DNA of 42,349 nt. Source: Chitinophagaceae bacterium (GTDB lineage Bacteria; Bacteroidota; Bacteroidia; Chitinophagales; Chitinophagaceae). Every line of letters begins with the position of its first letter. Positions within the stretch are counted from its first letter, which is position 1. Where the stretch lies: NCBI GenBank assembly GCA_004173355.1, contig SEAD01000052.1, forward strand, positions 1-42,349. The letters are read 5' to 3'. A program made the translations under genes and the position numbers. Positions 16,593 to 26,181 of the stretch are shown here, in pieces. The notes beneath the pieces were generated by a model. The model made no database searches and was not told the DNA's origin. It saw nothing but the letters and a program-made list of their open reading frames with translations.

Positions 16593-16791
16593 GCTGAATT
16601 TTTTTTGATTGGGCGGATGCAATCGTACATACGCCCGGGAATCTGACAACTCAATGAATGTGGACCCCTAACCGGATCACAAAAATTTTCCAGAGGATAA
16701 TGTTAAAGCGGGACCAGGACCAGGAGGACAAACCGCGAATTGTCTAAACCGATGCAGGGCCGTGGTTATTGCCCGGGGAATGTGAAGGTTT

Positions 16792-17820
16792 TCAGAAATT
16801 AAACCCGATGTTGACTGCTCCCAGTATGCTGATGTTGTCTGTATCCGCTGGCAGATAGTAATCCACACTGAGTTCAGGCTGGATAAAAAACCGGCCGCTG
16901 GTATAGGAGGCCTTCAACAATATACCGGTGGACAAAGCTTCAAATGATTTAAGGGAATTCAGGTCGAAAGAGCGGCTGCTGCTGACCGAGCCTGTGCGGC
17001 GGTACTGGCTGAGCAGTGATCCGCTGTTGCGGTTGTTGAATCCGAACTGTTGTGTGCCGGCGTTGAAATATACCTGCGGTGTGAAGCGGAAAAAATCTTT
17101 TCCGGAAAAGATGTCAAAGAAGTAAAAGTTATGCGAGACCGCTGTGGTGATGGACAGGTCGTTTACCTGCGCGGTGGCGGCGATGGCATTGCTCAGCCGG
17201 CGGCGAAGCCGGAGCAGCCGCACATAGTCCACCTGCTCCTGGTAGTCGCTGCTTTTCCCCCATGCATAACTCATCGCAACGGAGGGCCAGAGCCACTTCT
17301 TGCGGTATACAAAATAACCCGCCACTTCATTGTTCAACGGGGAAAGATAAAAAGGCAGTCTGTCGCGGTGGATATACTTTGAAAAGGAAACCCCCGCAGA
17401 GAAATCGAGGTTACGCAGGTAATCAAATGAAGGCGTGAGTACATACTGGTAGAAGCCGGACCCTTTTTCAGCAATGTAATCGGCATCGGCGGCGATCCCG
17501 AATCCGGAGCGGTTGTAATAACTCACCGAGGGGGAAAGGATATACCGTGAGCGGTTGTTGACCAGCGGACGGTTGGGGACCTTGTACCTGAAGTAACCGG
17601 TGCTGGCCCGCATGCTGAGCTGCAGGTAACTGGACGGACGGAGCAGTGAATCCAGGAAGTCCGACATTTCACTGAAGAAAACATCGTAATCAAAATCGGG
17701 ATCCATTCCCGGGATAAAACTGCTGTCGGTTGCGTGGTCCAGGGAGTCGGCGGGTTTCACCTGTGCATGGAGATCCAGTCCCGCGGACAACAGCAAAACC
17801 AGCAGCCATTTTTTCTCCAT
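16792..17820 (-). CDS. Putative outer-membrane beta-barrel protein
   Basis: 342 residues with a signal peptide (MEKKWLLVLLLSAGLDLHAQ). After an acidic linker (FIPGMDPDFDYDVFFSEMSDFLDSLL) come repeated amphipathic, aromatic-rich strands (YLQLSMRASTGYFRYKV; RYILSPSVSYYNRSGFGIAADADY) typical of outer-membrane barrels, and the protein ends in Phe (NIGFNF), the usual insertion signal for such proteins. I cannot assign a characterised family. It starts 46 bases after the metallophosphoesterase gene on the same strand and could be transcribed with it. Confidence 0.65.
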   Translation of the reverse strand: MEKKWLLVLLLSAGLDLHAQVKPADSLDHATDSSFIPGMDPDFDYDVFFSEMSDFLDSLLRPSSYLQLSMRASTGYFRYKVPNRPLVNNRSRYILSPSVSYYNRSGFGIAADADYIAEKGSGFYQYVLTPSFDYLRNLDFSAGVSFSKYIHRDRLPFYLSPLNNEVAGYFVYRKKWLWPSVAMSYAWGKSSDYQEQVDYVRLLRLRRRLSNAIAATAQVNDLSITTAVSHNFYFFDIFSGKDFFRFTPQVYFNAGTQQFGFNNRNSGSLLSQYRRTGSVSSSRSFDLNSLKSFEALSTGILLKASYTSGRFFIQPELSVDYYLPADTDNISILGAVNIGFNF

Positions 17821-17866
17821 AAAAAGCAGTTACACTCGTAAACGCCGGAAGACCGGATTAAGTATA

Positions 17867-19117
17867 TCAGCCCAGTTCGATAAGCGTGATCTCCGGCAGG
17901 ATGCCAACGCGACCGGGATAACCGATAAAGCCGAATCCGCGGTTGACATAGAGTTTCTGGTTGTCCTGTTCGTACAACCCTGCCCATTGTTTGTACATAT
18001 ACTGCACGGGGCTCCACCTGAAACCGGGCACTTCGATACCAAACTGCATACCGTGTGTATGACCGGCGAGCATCAGGTCCACATCGCGGTAGGTCGGCAG
18101 CACCTGTGCATCCCAGTGCGAAGGGTCGTGGCTGAGCAGGATCTTGAACGGATAGACCTCTGTGCCGGCATAGGCTTTGGCCATATCACCGTACTTGGGA
18201 AAATTACCTTTGGCACTCCAGTTTTCGATGCCAATTAATGCGATCTTCTCCCCGTTTTTTTCCAGCGGCACATGTTCATTGACCAGCAGGCGCCAGCCAA
18301 GTTGTTTGTGTACCTCCTTCAGGCGCGCTAGATTGGCGGTTTTTTCCTGCGGGCTGTCCCATTGTTTATAGTCGCCATAGTCATGGTTACCCAGGCTGGA
18401 ATACACGCCCATCGGGGCCTGCAGCCTGTTAAACACATCGATGTAGTCATCCATTTCGTCGGCCGAATCATTGACCAGGTCACCGGTGAAGAGGATAAGG
18501 TCGGGTTTCAGCGACATCACTTTTTCCACTCCTTTGATCACTGCTTCGCGGTTGTTGAAACTGCCGCTATGGATATCCGAGAGCTGCACAATTTTCATCC
18601 CGCGGAACGAGGCCGGCAGGTTGGAATAGGTGAGCGGGATTTTCTTTACCTGGTATTTGTATTTATTCCCGAATCCGTAGATCAAGGTTGACAGCATCCC
18701 GCCACCGAACAGCATGCCGGTCCAGGTAAGGAATGCTGAGCGGGAAATGCCGCCGCCTTTCGGAAGATCGGCCACCTCGGTATTATTGAACATGAATTTG
18801 CCCGCCAGCCACTGGATGCCCCGGCGCAGGTCATCGATCACAAAAAACAGCGCGGCGACCAGTTTTGCGAAAAACAGGCCCGCAACGATGGCGAAGATGG
18901 TAGACCGGGTAGTCCGCGCCTGTTGTTCAAAATGCAGGTATGGCAGGAGGATGAGCAGGAGAATGGCCAGTGCCGACACCACCCAGTAGCCATAAATGAC
19001 AAACGGGCGGAAACGGGAGCCCGGTGAAGGGGCAATTACTTTAACTGCCTGGAACACATAGATGTCGAGTACGACCATAAAAACAATCAGCACCCACCAG
19101 AACGGAGAATTACGCAT
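17867..19117 (-). CDS. Membrane-anchored metallophosphoesterase
   Basis: 416 residues. Three or four N-terminal membrane helices (about 7-26, 38-62 and 73-96, plus a possible one before the catalytic domain at FLTWTGMLFGGGMLSTLIYGFG) are followed by a calcineurin-like phosphoesterase domain. The dimetal motifs are in order: QLSDIHSG (Asp, His), FTGDLVND (Asp), SLGNHDYG (Asn, His), LLSHDP (His) and AGHTHG (His-x-His). This resembles YkuE/YaeI-type enzymes, some of which act on lipid phosphates such as UDP-diacylglucosamine; the substrate here is unknown. The barrel-protein gene follows on the same strand. Divergent parA lies 164 bases upstream. Confidence 0.9.
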   Translation of the reverse strand: MRNSPFWWVLIVFMVVLDIYVFQAVKVIAPSPGSRFRPFVIYGYWVVSALAILLLILLPYLHFEQQARTTRSTIFAIVAGLFFAKLVAALFFVIDDLRRGIQWLAGKFMFNNTEVADLPKGGGISRSAFLTWTGMLFGGGMLSTLIYGFGNKYKYQVKKIPLTYSNLPASFRGMKIVQLSDIHSGSFNNREAVIKGVEKVMSLKPDLILFTGDLVNDSADEMDDYIDVFNRLQAPMGVYSSLGNHDYGDYKQWDSPQEKTANLARLKEVHKQLGWRLLVNEHVPLEKNGEKIALIGIENWSAKGNFPKYGDMAKAYAGTEVYPFKILLSHDPSHWDAQVLPTYRDVDLMLAGHTHGMQFGIEVPGFRWSPVQYMYKQWAGLYEQDNQKLYVNRGFGFIGYPGRVGILPEITLIELG

Positions 19118-19172
19118 GGAATAAAGTTAGAAATTAAAGCCGCAACCGCTAGAAAACCTTTCGGCGAACACT

Positions 19173-19215
19173 TATTTTTGCCGGATGGTTCAGTAATGGG
19201 CAAAACTTAATTTTG
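19173..19215 (+). promoter_or_regulatory. Two candidate -7 elements upstream of parA
   Basis: Two exact TAnnTTTG matches lie on the plus strand: TATTTTTG at 19173-19180 and TAATTTTG at 19208-19215. The first could also provide the TTTG of the second, but at 27 bases the gap is a little long. Either would give a 5' leader of 60-100 bases for parA at 19282. Confidence 0.4.
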
Positions 19216-19281
19216 TGTTCTTATATTCAGGCAGCAATTTTACTTCATTCACATAAATACCAGCAAGGAGTTTTCGGCAAA

Positions 19282-20085
19282 ATGGCAAGAATCATCGGTG
19301 TAGCAAATCAGAAAGGGGGCGTAGGGAAGACCACCACAGCCATAAATCTCGCCGCGAGCCTGGCCGTCCTGGAGTTCAGGACGCTGCTGGTAGATGGTGA
19401 CCCGCAGGCAAACAGCACTACCGGTGTTGGTTTCGACCTGCATAATATCACGCAGAGCCTTTATGACTGTATGGTCAACCAGGCAAAGGCCAGGGAGGTG
19501 ATCCTCAAATCCGAGATCCCCAACCTCGACCTGCTCCCCTCCCATATCGATCTCGTAGGTGCGGAAATTGAAATGATCAATTACCCCAATCGCGAAACTG
19601 TGCTGAAAAGCCAGCTGGATGCGGTGCGCAACGATTACGATTTTATCATTATCGACTGTTCCCCTTCCCTCGGTCTTATCACCGTGAATGCCCTGACTGC
19701 TGCCGATTCGGTGGTGGTGCCGGTGCAGTGTGAGTTTTTTGCCCTGGAAGGCCTTGGCAAATTGCTTAATACCATCAAGATCGTACAGAGCCGTCTTAAT
19801 ACAGGGCTGGTAATAGAAGGGATCCTGATGACCATGTATGACGGCCGCCTCCGCCTCTGCAACCAGGTGGTCAGCGAAGTGCGCAGGCACTTCGAAGACA
19901 TGGTGTTCAGCACCATCGTACACCGGAATGCCCGCCTTGCGGAAGCCCCGAGTGTTGGCAAACCCGTTATACTGTATGACGCGGCCAGCAAGGGATCCGT
20001 GAACTACCTGAACCTTGCGAAGGAAATCCTCCAGAAAAATGACATGACCAAAATCCGCAACGAGGAACGGATCATGGAATTATAA
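19282..20085 (+). CDS. parA: Chromosome-partitioning ATPase ParA (Soj)
   Basis: 267 residues from [10 protein letters not shown] at 19282; an open frame from 19213 adds 23 residues before this conserved start and is rejected. It binds ATP and nonspecific DNA and is displaced by ParB to move origin regions. Motifs: deviant Walker A KGGVGKTT at residues 11-18, switch [13 protein letters not shown], and Walker [12 protein letters not shown]. The family is also called Soj or MinD/ParA. parB follows after eight bases, then a DUF5683 protein and dapB on the same strand. Confidence 0.96.
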   Translation: MARIIGVANQKGGVGKTTTAINLAASLAVLEFRTLLVDGDPQANSTTGVGFDLHNITQSLYDCMVNQAKAREVILKSEIPNLDLLPSHIDLVGAEIEMINYPNRETVLKSQLDAVRNDYDFIIIDCSPSLGLITVNALTAADSVVVPVQCEFFALEGLGKLLNTIKIVQSRLNTGLVIEGILMTMYDGRLRLCNQVVSEVRRHFEDMVFSTIVHRNARLAEAPSVGKPVILYDAASKGSVNYLNLAKEILQKNDMTKIRNEERIMEL

Positions 20086-20093
20086 ATTGAATT

Positions 20094-21011
20094 ATGACCT
20101 CCCCCAAATCAAATAAAGATGCTCTCGGCAAAGGGATCCGTTCCCTGCTGCAGGGCATAGACAGCGATATGAAAACGGCCGCGGGTGCGCTGAAGCCATC
20201 CGTAGTGGAGAATGCCACCGGTATCAACCGGATTGATGTCACGCTGGTGGAACCCAATCCCAAACAGCCCCGCCGTGATTTCGACGAACAGGCGCTGCAG
20301 GAACTTTCTGCCTCCATCCGCATGCACGATATCATCCAGCCGATCACCGTATCGCGGCTTGCCTCCGGCAGGTACCGACTGATCTCCGGTGAACGCAGGT
20401 GGCGGGCTTCCAAACTCGCCGGTCTGAAAGACATCCCGGCTTACGTCCGCCAGGCCAATGATGTGGAACTGCTCGAACTGGCCCTGCTGGAAAACCTGCA
20501 GCGGGAAAACCTGAATGCGATGGAAGTGGCGCTGAGCTATAAGCGGATGATGGAAGAACTGGACTACACACAGGAGCAGGTATCGGAGCGGATGGGTAAG
20601 GACCGCAGCACCGTGGCCAATTTTATCCGGCTGCTGAAACTGCCCCCGGATATCCAGCTCGCGGTGCGCCAGGCTGAAATCAGTATGGGCCATGCACGTG
20701 CATTGATCAATGTGGACACCGTTGACCACCAGCTGTATATTTTCAAGGAAATCCGGGAGAAGGGATTGTCCGTGCGCCAGACCGAAGAGCTGGTCCGCAA
20801 TCTTTTCAAGCAGTCAAACCCTGTTAAAAAATCGGCAAAAAGCAGTCTCGATCCGGTATACCAGCGAATTGAAGATACCTTAGCATCCCATTTCAGTACA
20901 AGGGTAAAACTCAAACACAGCCGCAATGGCAGCGGACAGATCCTGCTCGATTATTATTCGAAGGATGAGCTGACCAAGATCCTTGCACTGATGCAGGTGA
21001 AAGCGGGTTAA
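20094..21011 (+). CDS. parB: Chromosome-partitioning protein ParB (Spo0J)
   Basis: 305 residues. It binds parS sites near the replication origin and, with CTP, spreads as a DNA clamp. The N-terminus KDALGKGIRSLLQ is the ParA-stimulating peptide. The ParB/CTPase domain includes PNPKQPRRDFDEQALQELSASI, GERRWRASKLAGL and ENLQRENLNAMEVA. The helix-turn-helix is YTQEQVSERMGKDRSTVANF, followed by a C-terminal dimerisation segment. No clear parS (TGTTTCACGTGAAACA-like) was found nearby. Proximity to the origin cannot be judged from this window alone. Confidence 0.96.
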   Translation: MTSPKSNKDALGKGIRSLLQGIDSDMKTAAGALKPSVVENATGINRIDVTLVEPNPKQPRRDFDEQALQELSASIRMHDIIQPITVSRLASGRYRLISGERRWRASKLAGLKDIPAYVRQANDVELLELALLENLQRENLNAMEVALSYKRMMEELDYTQEQVSERMGKDRSTVANFIRLLKLPPDIQLAVRQAEISMGHARALINVDTVDHQLYIFKEIREKGLSVRQTEELVRNLFKQSNPVKKSAKSSLDPVYQRIEDTLASHFSTRVKLKHSRNGSGQILLDYYSKDELTKILALMQVKAG

Positions 21012-21016
21012 GCACT

Positions 21017-21700
21017 ATGATCGAATCAAACATGAAGCGTTTTATTTCCCCGATACTACTCACGGCGCTTGTCGCGCTGCTGCTGCCTGCAGCCAGCCTG
21101 TATGCACAGGACAAGGAAGTGCTGCAGAGTGTTAGCGAGGACACCACCGTGACCGTGGTAGTGGATACCAGTACCGGCGAAGTGAAAAAGAAATTCGTGT
21201 ACAGTCCGCGCACCGCAGCTATCCGTTCCGCCATCCTGCCTGGCCTTGGACAGATTTACAATAAAAAATACTGGAAGCTGCCGATCGTGTATGGGGCACT
21301 CGGCGTATCCGGTGGCGTGTTTGTATTCAACCTGAAATGGTACCAGCGCACGCGCTTTGCCGTGCGCGTGGTGTCGGATGCATCGATCACCGATTATGAA
21401 GCAGCAGGCGTACACAAGGACCTGCTCAACCTGGCCAACCGGAAAGACATCACCACCCTCTCCTATGCCCGGGATGAATACCGGAGGAGTATTGATTATT
21501 CCGCGATCTTTTTTGTACTTCTCTGGGGGCTGAATGTGGTGGATGCCACCGTGGATGCCCACCTCAAAGGGTTCGACGTCAGCCCTGACCTCAGTTTTAA
21601 ATTCAAACCTGGTTTCAGTGAAATGGCCGGCACAGCAGGTATGAACCTTGTCCTGGAAATCGGCAAAAAGAAACCGGCACTACTCGCCAGTCATTTTTAA
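21017..21700 (+). CDS. DUF5683-family membrane protein
   Basis: 227 residues from 21017, or 222 from the ATG at 21032, which puts the charge and hydrophobic core of the signal peptide (MKRFISPILLTALVALLLPA) right at the N-terminus and may be the true start. The mature protein has the family's signature SPRTAAIRSAILPGLGQIYNKKYWKLPIVYG, and further hydrophobic segments (ALGVSGGVFVFNLKW; SAIFFVLLWGLNVVDATVDAHL). DUF5683 genes commonly follow parB in Bacteroidota; the protein's role is unknown. It starts five bases after parB. Confidence 0.85.
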   Translation: MIESNMKRFISPILLTALVALLLPAASLYAQDKEVLQSVSEDTTVTVVVDTSTGEVKKKFVYSPRTAAIRSAILPGLGQIYNKKYWKLPIVYGALGVSGGVFVFNLKWYQRTRFAVRVVSDASITDYEAAGVHKDLLNLANRKDITTLSYARDEYRRSIDYSAIFFVLLWGLNVVDATVDAHLKGFDVSPDLSFKFKPGFSEMAGTAGMNLVLEIGKKKPALLASHF

Positions 21701-21709
21701 TTTTACCAC

Positions 21710-22426
21710 ATGCGCATCGCACTCATCGGATACGGCAAAATGGGCAAAGCCATTGAAGCCATCGCCATCGCCAAAGGACACGAAATCGTTTTAAAAATCA
21801 ATGACAGCAACCTGGGTGATTTTACAAAAGGGAACCTGGACCAGGCAGATGTGGCCATAGAGTTCACCGGACCGCACAGTGCCTATGGCAATATCCACCA
21901 GCTGATCAGCTGGGGAATCCCCACGGTCAGCGGATCAACCGGCTGGCTCGACCAGCTTGAAACCATCACAGCGCTGAACCATTCCACCGATGGCAGTTTC
22001 CTCTATGCCAGTAATTTTTCCATTGGGGTCAACCTGTTTTTTGAAATGAACAAAAAACTCGCATCCCTGATGGCCGTCCACCCCGAATACCGGCTGGAGA
22101 TGACGGAGATCCACCATACGGAAAAACGCGATGCACCCAGCGGCACCGCCATTTCACTGGCCGAACAGGTGATGGATGCCAACGCGGGAAAAAAACAATG
22201 GGTAAATGAACCCAGCGGTGACCACAGCCTTGTGCCGATTATCAGCAAACGCATCGATCCGGCACCAGGTACACACAGCGTGCTCTACACTTCTGAAATT
22301 GATGATATCGAAATCATCCATACTGCACACAACCGCCAGGGCTTTGCCAGCGGAGCCGTACTGGCTGCGGAGTTCATCCATAACCGGAAGGGCCATTTCC
22401 ACATGAAGGACGTGCTGGGTTTCTGA
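21710..22426 (+). CDS. dapB: 4-hydroxy-tetrahydrodipicolinate reductase
   Basis: 238 residues, cytoplasmic. It reduces 4-hydroxy-tetrahydrodipicolinate with NAD(P)H in lysine and meso-diaminopimelate synthesis. Motifs: N-terminal dinucleotide loop ALIGYGKMGKAI, the FTGPHSAYGN and SGSTGW loops, and the substrate-binding block EIHHTEKRDAPSGTA with the catalytic His-His and Lys. The length is somewhat below the E. coli enzyme (273) and normal for Bacteroidota. It begins nine bases after the DUF5683 gene, so all four par-region genes are probably one operon. Confidence 0.95.
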   Translation: MRIALIGYGKMGKAIEAIAIAKGHEIVLKINDSNLGDFTKGNLDQADVAIEFTGPHSAYGNIHQLISWGIPTVSGSTGWLDQLETITALNHSTDGSFLYASNFSIGVNLFFEMNKKLASLMAVHPEYRLEMTEIHHTEKRDAPSGTAISLAEQVMDANAGKKQWVNEPSGDHSLVPIISKRIDPAPGTHSVLYTSEIDDIEIIHTAHNRQGFASGAVLAAEFIHNRKGHFHMKDVLGF

Positions 22427-22428
22427 TG

Positions 22429-22436
22429 TATCTTTA
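22429..22436 (+). promoter_or_regulatory. Possible promoter of the histidine kinase gene
   Basis: TATCTTTA differs from TAnnTTTG at the last base and sits 18 bases before the ATG at 22454, in the 27-base gap after dapB. No TTTG at proper spacing was found upstream, so this is tentative. Confidence 0.3.
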
Positions 22437-22453
22437 GCACACACACAAGCACC

Positions 22454-24394
22454 ATGTCCAGACTGACAGGCCCCCTCCTGCCACTTTTCTTTTTATTGCC
22501 CCTGCTGGCGCAGGCCCAGAACAGGGAGATCGATTCACTGCACCGGCTGGCACTGAAAGCCAGCGGACGCAGCCAGGCTGATCTGTTCCTGAAGTCTGCC
22601 GCCGCATCACGGAATATCAATGCCGATACCAGTCTCTATTTTGCGGGCCGGGCAATTGAAATCGCCCGTGCGCTGAAATACAGTACCGGTGAAATGCAGG
22701 CCAATATCCTGCTTGGACGGGCTATGGCAACCAAGGGCAGCTATGAACTGGCAAAAAAATATTACGGTCTTGCAGAGACCGCTGCCCGCCGGGAGCACAA
22801 CGATTCCTTTATGGTCCGGGCCATGATGGGTACCGCCAGCTGTTTCTGGCATACGGGCAAACATGCCGAAGGCATCGAGCTCAACCTCAAGGCGATCCGT
22901 ATCAGTGAAAAAAACGGGATGCCTGTCGATATCGCCAATGCAAAAGCGGGTATGGGTATGATTTACCAGACGCAGGGAAAAACATCACTTGCCGAACACT
23001 TCCTCCGTGAAGCACTTGAACTGTTTCGCATCCATGCCGCACCACCACAGGCGTTGAATGCCATGCACACACTGGCCAATGTATACGGCATGCAGGGGAA
23101 AATCGCGGAGGCAATGGCCCTGGACAAGGAAGGACTGGCACTTGCCGGACAGACCGGCAACCTGTTTCTCCAATCCATGTTTTACGACAATATGGCCAAC
23201 TGTTATCTCTATGGCAAACCGCCAGATTACCAGCTTTCCCTCCGGTACTTCCGGATGTCATATGCCATCGATTCCTCGTTCGGCAACAACAAACAGATGA
23301 GTGATGGTTACCGCAATATGGGTACAGTGTTTATGGAACAGGGCAGGATAGCCGAAGCCATACCATACATCACCCATTCAGTCCTGCTGGCCCGCAAAGC
23401 CGGTTTCCTGCAGGGTGAACAGGAAGGCAATGACCTGCTGGCAAAATTATATAAAGACATCGGTCAGGACACCCTGGCCTACCGCACACTGCGGGAAAGT
23501 ATACTCCTCAAAGACAGCCTGGTCAGCAGCAACCGCGAGGCACGGATCGCGGAACTGCAGGCATTTTACGAAACGGAAAAACAGCAACAGACCATCCAGC
23601 TGCAGGAAATACAACTGAGCCGGAAAAATTATATCCTCTGGGGCACGCTGATTACCGCACTGCTCGCAGGTTTGCTGGGATACTCACTCTACCGCCGGTA
23701 TAAACTCAAACAGAAAAGCCGGTTGCAGCAGGAGATCATGACGCAGCAGGAACTGGCCGCAAGTGCCGTGATCGAAGCGGAAGAAAAGGAGCGGCAGCGG
23801 ATTGCGCGTGACCTGCATGATGGCGTGGGACAGATGATGAGTGCGGCCAAGATGAACCTTTCGGCTTTTGAAGCCGGACAGCCATTCCGCAACGAGGAAG
23901 ACCGGTTGTCATTTGATAAAATCGTGGGGCTGGTGGACGAGAGCTGCCGCGAGATCCGCGAGGTGTCGCACAACATGGTGCCCAATGCACTGCTCAAACA
24001 CAGCCTCGCTGCGGCAGTCAGGGATTTCCTCGACAAGATCAGCCAGAAAGCCATCAGCATCCATCTTTATACGGAGGGCCTGGACCAGCGCCTCGATTCC
24101 AATGTGGAAACCGTACTTTACCGAGTGATCCAGGAGTGCGTGAATAATGTTATCAGGCACTCACGTGCAACCTCACTGGATATTTCAATCATCCGGGATG
24201 CAGACGGCATCAGTGCCACTATCGAAGATAACGGGCAGGGATTTGACAGCAGCAGCCGTGAAGGGTTTGAAGGCATCGGCCTGAAAAACATACAGGCAAG
24301 GATTGAATACCTCAAAGGCACGATCGATATCGATTCCTCACCAGGGAAAGGAACGATGATCGGGCTTCATGTACCACTTGAAAACCGCGGATAA
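22454..24394 (+). CDS. TPR sensor histidine kinase (NarL-type system)
   Basis: 646 residues. Signal peptide at 1-22 (LLAQAQ). Residues about 25-350 form a periplasmic array of TPR repeats (e.g. GSYELAKKYYGLAETAARRE; GKTSLAEHFLREALELFRIH). A membrane helix follows at about 392-412 (NYILWGTLITALLAGLLGYSL), then a HisKA_3 dimerisation domain with the phosphoacceptor His455 (IARDLHDGVGQ), and a HATPase domain with the N box (ECVNNVIRHS) and G boxes (IEDNGQGFD; GIGLKNI). The TPR region probably senses an extracytoplasmic partner. The response-regulator gene starts 12 bases downstream, and the two are clearly cognate. Confidence 0.92.
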   Translation: MSRLTGPLLPLFFLLPLLAQAQNREIDSLHRLALKASGRSQADLFLKSAAASRNINADTSLYFAGRAIEIARALKYSTGEMQANILLGRAMATKGSYELAKKYYGLAETAARREHNDSFMVRAMMGTASCFWHTGKHAEGIELNLKAIRISEKNGMPVDIANAKAGMGMIYQTQGKTSLAEHFLREALELFRIHAAPPQALNAMHTLANVYGMQGKIAEAMALDKEGLALAGQTGNLFLQSMFYDNMANCYLYGKPPDYQLSLRYFRMSYAIDSSFGNNKQMSDGYRNMGTVFMEQGRIAEAIPYITHSVLLARKAGFLQGEQEGNDLLAKLYKDIGQDTLAYRTLRESILLKDSLVSSNREARIAELQAFYETEKQQQTIQLQEIQLSRKNYILWGTLITALLAGLLGYSLYRRYKLKQKSRLQQEIMTQQELAASAVIEAEEKERQRIARDLHDGVGQMMSAAKMNLSAFEAGQPFRNEEDRLSFDKIVGLVDESCREIREVSHNMVPNALLKHSLAAAVRDFLDKISQKAISIHLYTEGLDQRLDSNVETVLYRVIQECVNNVIRHSRATSLDISIIRDADGISATIEDNGQGFDSSSREGFEGIGLKNIQARIEYLKGTIDIDSSPGKGTMIGLHVPLENRG

Positions 24395-24406
24395 ATTTTT
24401 GGAAGG

Positions 24407-25048
24407 ATGAAAAAGGACAAGATCACTCTCGCGCTGGTGGACGATCACCAGATCGTAATTGACGGACTGATGTCGCTGCTCAGGGGACATGAACGCTTCC
24501 GGTTTGCTTTTGCAACCACTGATCCCGCGCAGGTGACGGAACTGCTGCGGCAGCATCCGGTCGACATCCTGCTCACCGATGTAATGATGCCGGTACTGCC
24601 GGGGAATGAACTCGCCAGGCAGGTCCGCAAAAAGTTTCCCGCCGTCCGCATCCTCGCATTGTCGATGAATGGCGAAGGTGAACTGGTGAATGAAATGATC
24701 AATGATGCGGATATCTCGGGATACGTGCTGAAAAATATCGGGAAAATGGAACTGATCGCTGCCCTTGAAAAAATTGCCGGGGGTGGTATCTATTTCAGTG
24801 ATGAGGTGATCAGCGCATTACAACGGACAAGCGATAAAAAGAAAACGGGTGATGACGCGCACCTTACTGCAAGGGAAATTGAAATTATCCGGCTGATTGA
24901 AAAGGAATACAATAACAAACTGATTGCGGAAACATTATTTATCAGTGAACGTACGGTGGAAACACACCGCAAGAACATTTTCCGGAAAACCAATACCAGC
25001 AGCGTGATTGGCCTGGTGAAATTTGCCTACGAACACAAACTGACCTGA
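24407..25048 (+). CDS. NarL/FixJ-family response regulator
   Basis: 213 residues. The receiver domain (about 1-125) has acidic residues VDDH near the N-terminus, phosphoacceptor Asp58 (ILLTDVMMP) and Lys near residue 109 (YVLKNIG). The C-terminal LuxR-type helix-turn-helix is complete (LTAREIEIIRLIEKEY, then ISERTVETHRKNIFRKT). It is the partner of the kinase ending 12 bases upstream and should activate or repress unknown targets after phosphotransfer. Its stop directly abuts the stop of the convergent thioredoxin-like gene. Confidence 0.95.
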   Translation: MKKDKITLALVDDHQIVIDGLMSLLRGHERFRFAFATTDPAQVTELLRQHPVDILLTDVMMPVLPGNELARQVRKKFPAVRILALSMNGEGELVNEMINDADISGYVLKNIGKMELIAALEKIAGGGIYFSDEVISALQRTSDKKKTGDDAHLTAREIEIIRLIEKEYNNKLIAETLFISERTVETHRKNIFRKTNTSSVIGLVKFAYEHKLT

Positions 25049-26128
25049 TCAGTTGCATCCAAAGATTTCGCAGAGCTTGGCACCAAGTGCCGGTCCGCGA
25101 AGGTCTTTCGCAATGATTTTGCCGTCGGGACCAATCAGCAGGTTTTGCGGGATACTCTCCACATTGTACTGTTTCGCCACCGCATTGTTCCAGAACTGCA
25201 GGTCGCTGACATGCGTCCAGCCAAGGCGGTCGCGATGGATCGCTTCCAGCCATTTTTCTTTCTGCCCCTGGCGATCGAGTGATACGCCCAGGACGGTGAA
25301 ATTCTTGGAACTGAATTTATTGAAATTGGCTACTACATTCGGATTTTCCTGTCGGCAGGGACCACACCAGCTTGCCCAGAAATCAAGCAGCACATATTTA
25401 CCACGGAAGTCGGACAGCGAAACCTTCACCCCCGCGGTGTCGGTTTGTGTGAAATCCTGTGCCACACTCCCGATGGCCGTGACCTTTGTTTTGTTTACTG
25501 CATCACGCACATAGGTGCCGTAAGTATTGTTGACTGCCTCGGGTTTGAGTTTTGCGTAACGGCCTTCGGCAATGCTGAGATCCGGATTGATCTGCAGCGT
25601 AACTGCCAGCAGGAATGCACTGACCACCGATCCACGGCGTTTGTTGATAAACAGGTCCACGGCCTTGTCGATCGAGTCCTTCATTGATTCAAACGCAAGC
25701 ATGGTACTGTCTGTGGCGCGACCCGACTGGATCAGCTGCCCCTGTATGTTCAGCGATGCAAAAAGCGGGTTAAACTGCTGCTGGAAAACGGCAAAATCAG
25801 TGGCGGTAGCAGAACCTGAATATTTCAGGCCCGGGAGATCCGTAATACTGCCCTTCACTGTGGTTTTTGTATTGCCAAGGAAAGTCATCGTATTCAGGCC
25901 GGGCCCAAAACCGATACTGACAATGGTAGGTTCCTTCAGCTTCGCCTTCAATACAAATACACCTTTCGAAGCGACTGCTTTTGCCAGGGTATCCGTGGGA
26001 CGGTTGGCGTCGGTCATCAGGACGGTGGTGCCGTCTTTCAATCCGGTCACCTGGCCCTGGAGGGTCAGCGAACCCTGGGCAACAGCCAGGAAAGGAAGGA
26101 GGAAGGACAGGCAGAAAAGGGCTTTCAT
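25049..26128 (-). CDS. TlpA/ResA-like thioredoxin with DUF4369-like domain
   Basis: 359 residues starting MKALFCLS at 26128; a longer frame from 26170 adds 14 residues before the signal peptide and is rejected. After the signal (cleavage near LAVAQ) comes a DUF4369-like beta domain (SLTLQGQVTGLKDGTTVLMTDAN, about 19-110), a helical linker, and a thioredoxin-fold domain from about 220. The redox motif is WCGPC (Cys255, Cys258). It is probably an exported thiol oxidoreductase, possibly reducing apocytochromes or other envelope proteins. The gene lies 53 bases downstream of trpA but has its own TATCTTTG promoter, so it need not belong to the trp operon. Confidence 0.9.
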   Translation of the reverse strand: MKALFCLSFLLPFLAVAQGSLTLQGQVTGLKDGTTVLMTDANRPTDTLAKAVASKGVFVLKAKLKEPTIVSIGFGPGLNTMTFLGNTKTTVKGSITDLPGLKYSGSATATDFAVFQQQFNPLFASLNIQGQLIQSGRATDSTMLAFESMKDSIDKAVDLFINKRRGSVVSAFLLAVTLQINPDLSIAEGRYAKLKPEAVNNTYGTYVRDAVNKTKVTAIGSVAQDFTQTDTAGVKVSLSDFRGKYVLLDFWASWCGPCRQENPNVVANFNKFSSKNFTVLGVSLDRQGQKEKWLEAIHRDRLGWTHVSDLQFWNNAVAKQYNVESIPQNLLIGPDGKIIAKDLRGPALGAKLCEIFGCN

Positions 26129-26145
26129 ATGATCAGTTTGAGTGG

Positions 26146-26171
26146 CAAAGATAGTCTGCCCCGGGCACAAA
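26146..26171 (-). promoter_or_regulatory. Promoter of the thioredoxin-like gene
   Basis: On the minus strand TATCTTTG (26153-26146) matches TAnnTTTG exactly, with TTTG at 26171-26168, 14 bases upstream, somewhat shorter than the usual 17-23. It lies in the gap between the trpA stop and the ATG at 26128, giving a very short leader. Confidence 0.5.
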
Positions 26172-26181
26172 GGGAAGTCCC

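Noticed and set aside
20691-20702. 12-bp palindrome ATGCACGTGCAT inside parB
   Set aside because: It encodes the conserved MGHARALI segment of ParB and shares only the CACGTG core with parS, so codon constraint explains it.
24157-24172. Possible parS site
   Set aside because: A CACGTG core with partial flanks (10 of 16 bases) lies in the kinase gene; the outer bases do not match the parS consensus.
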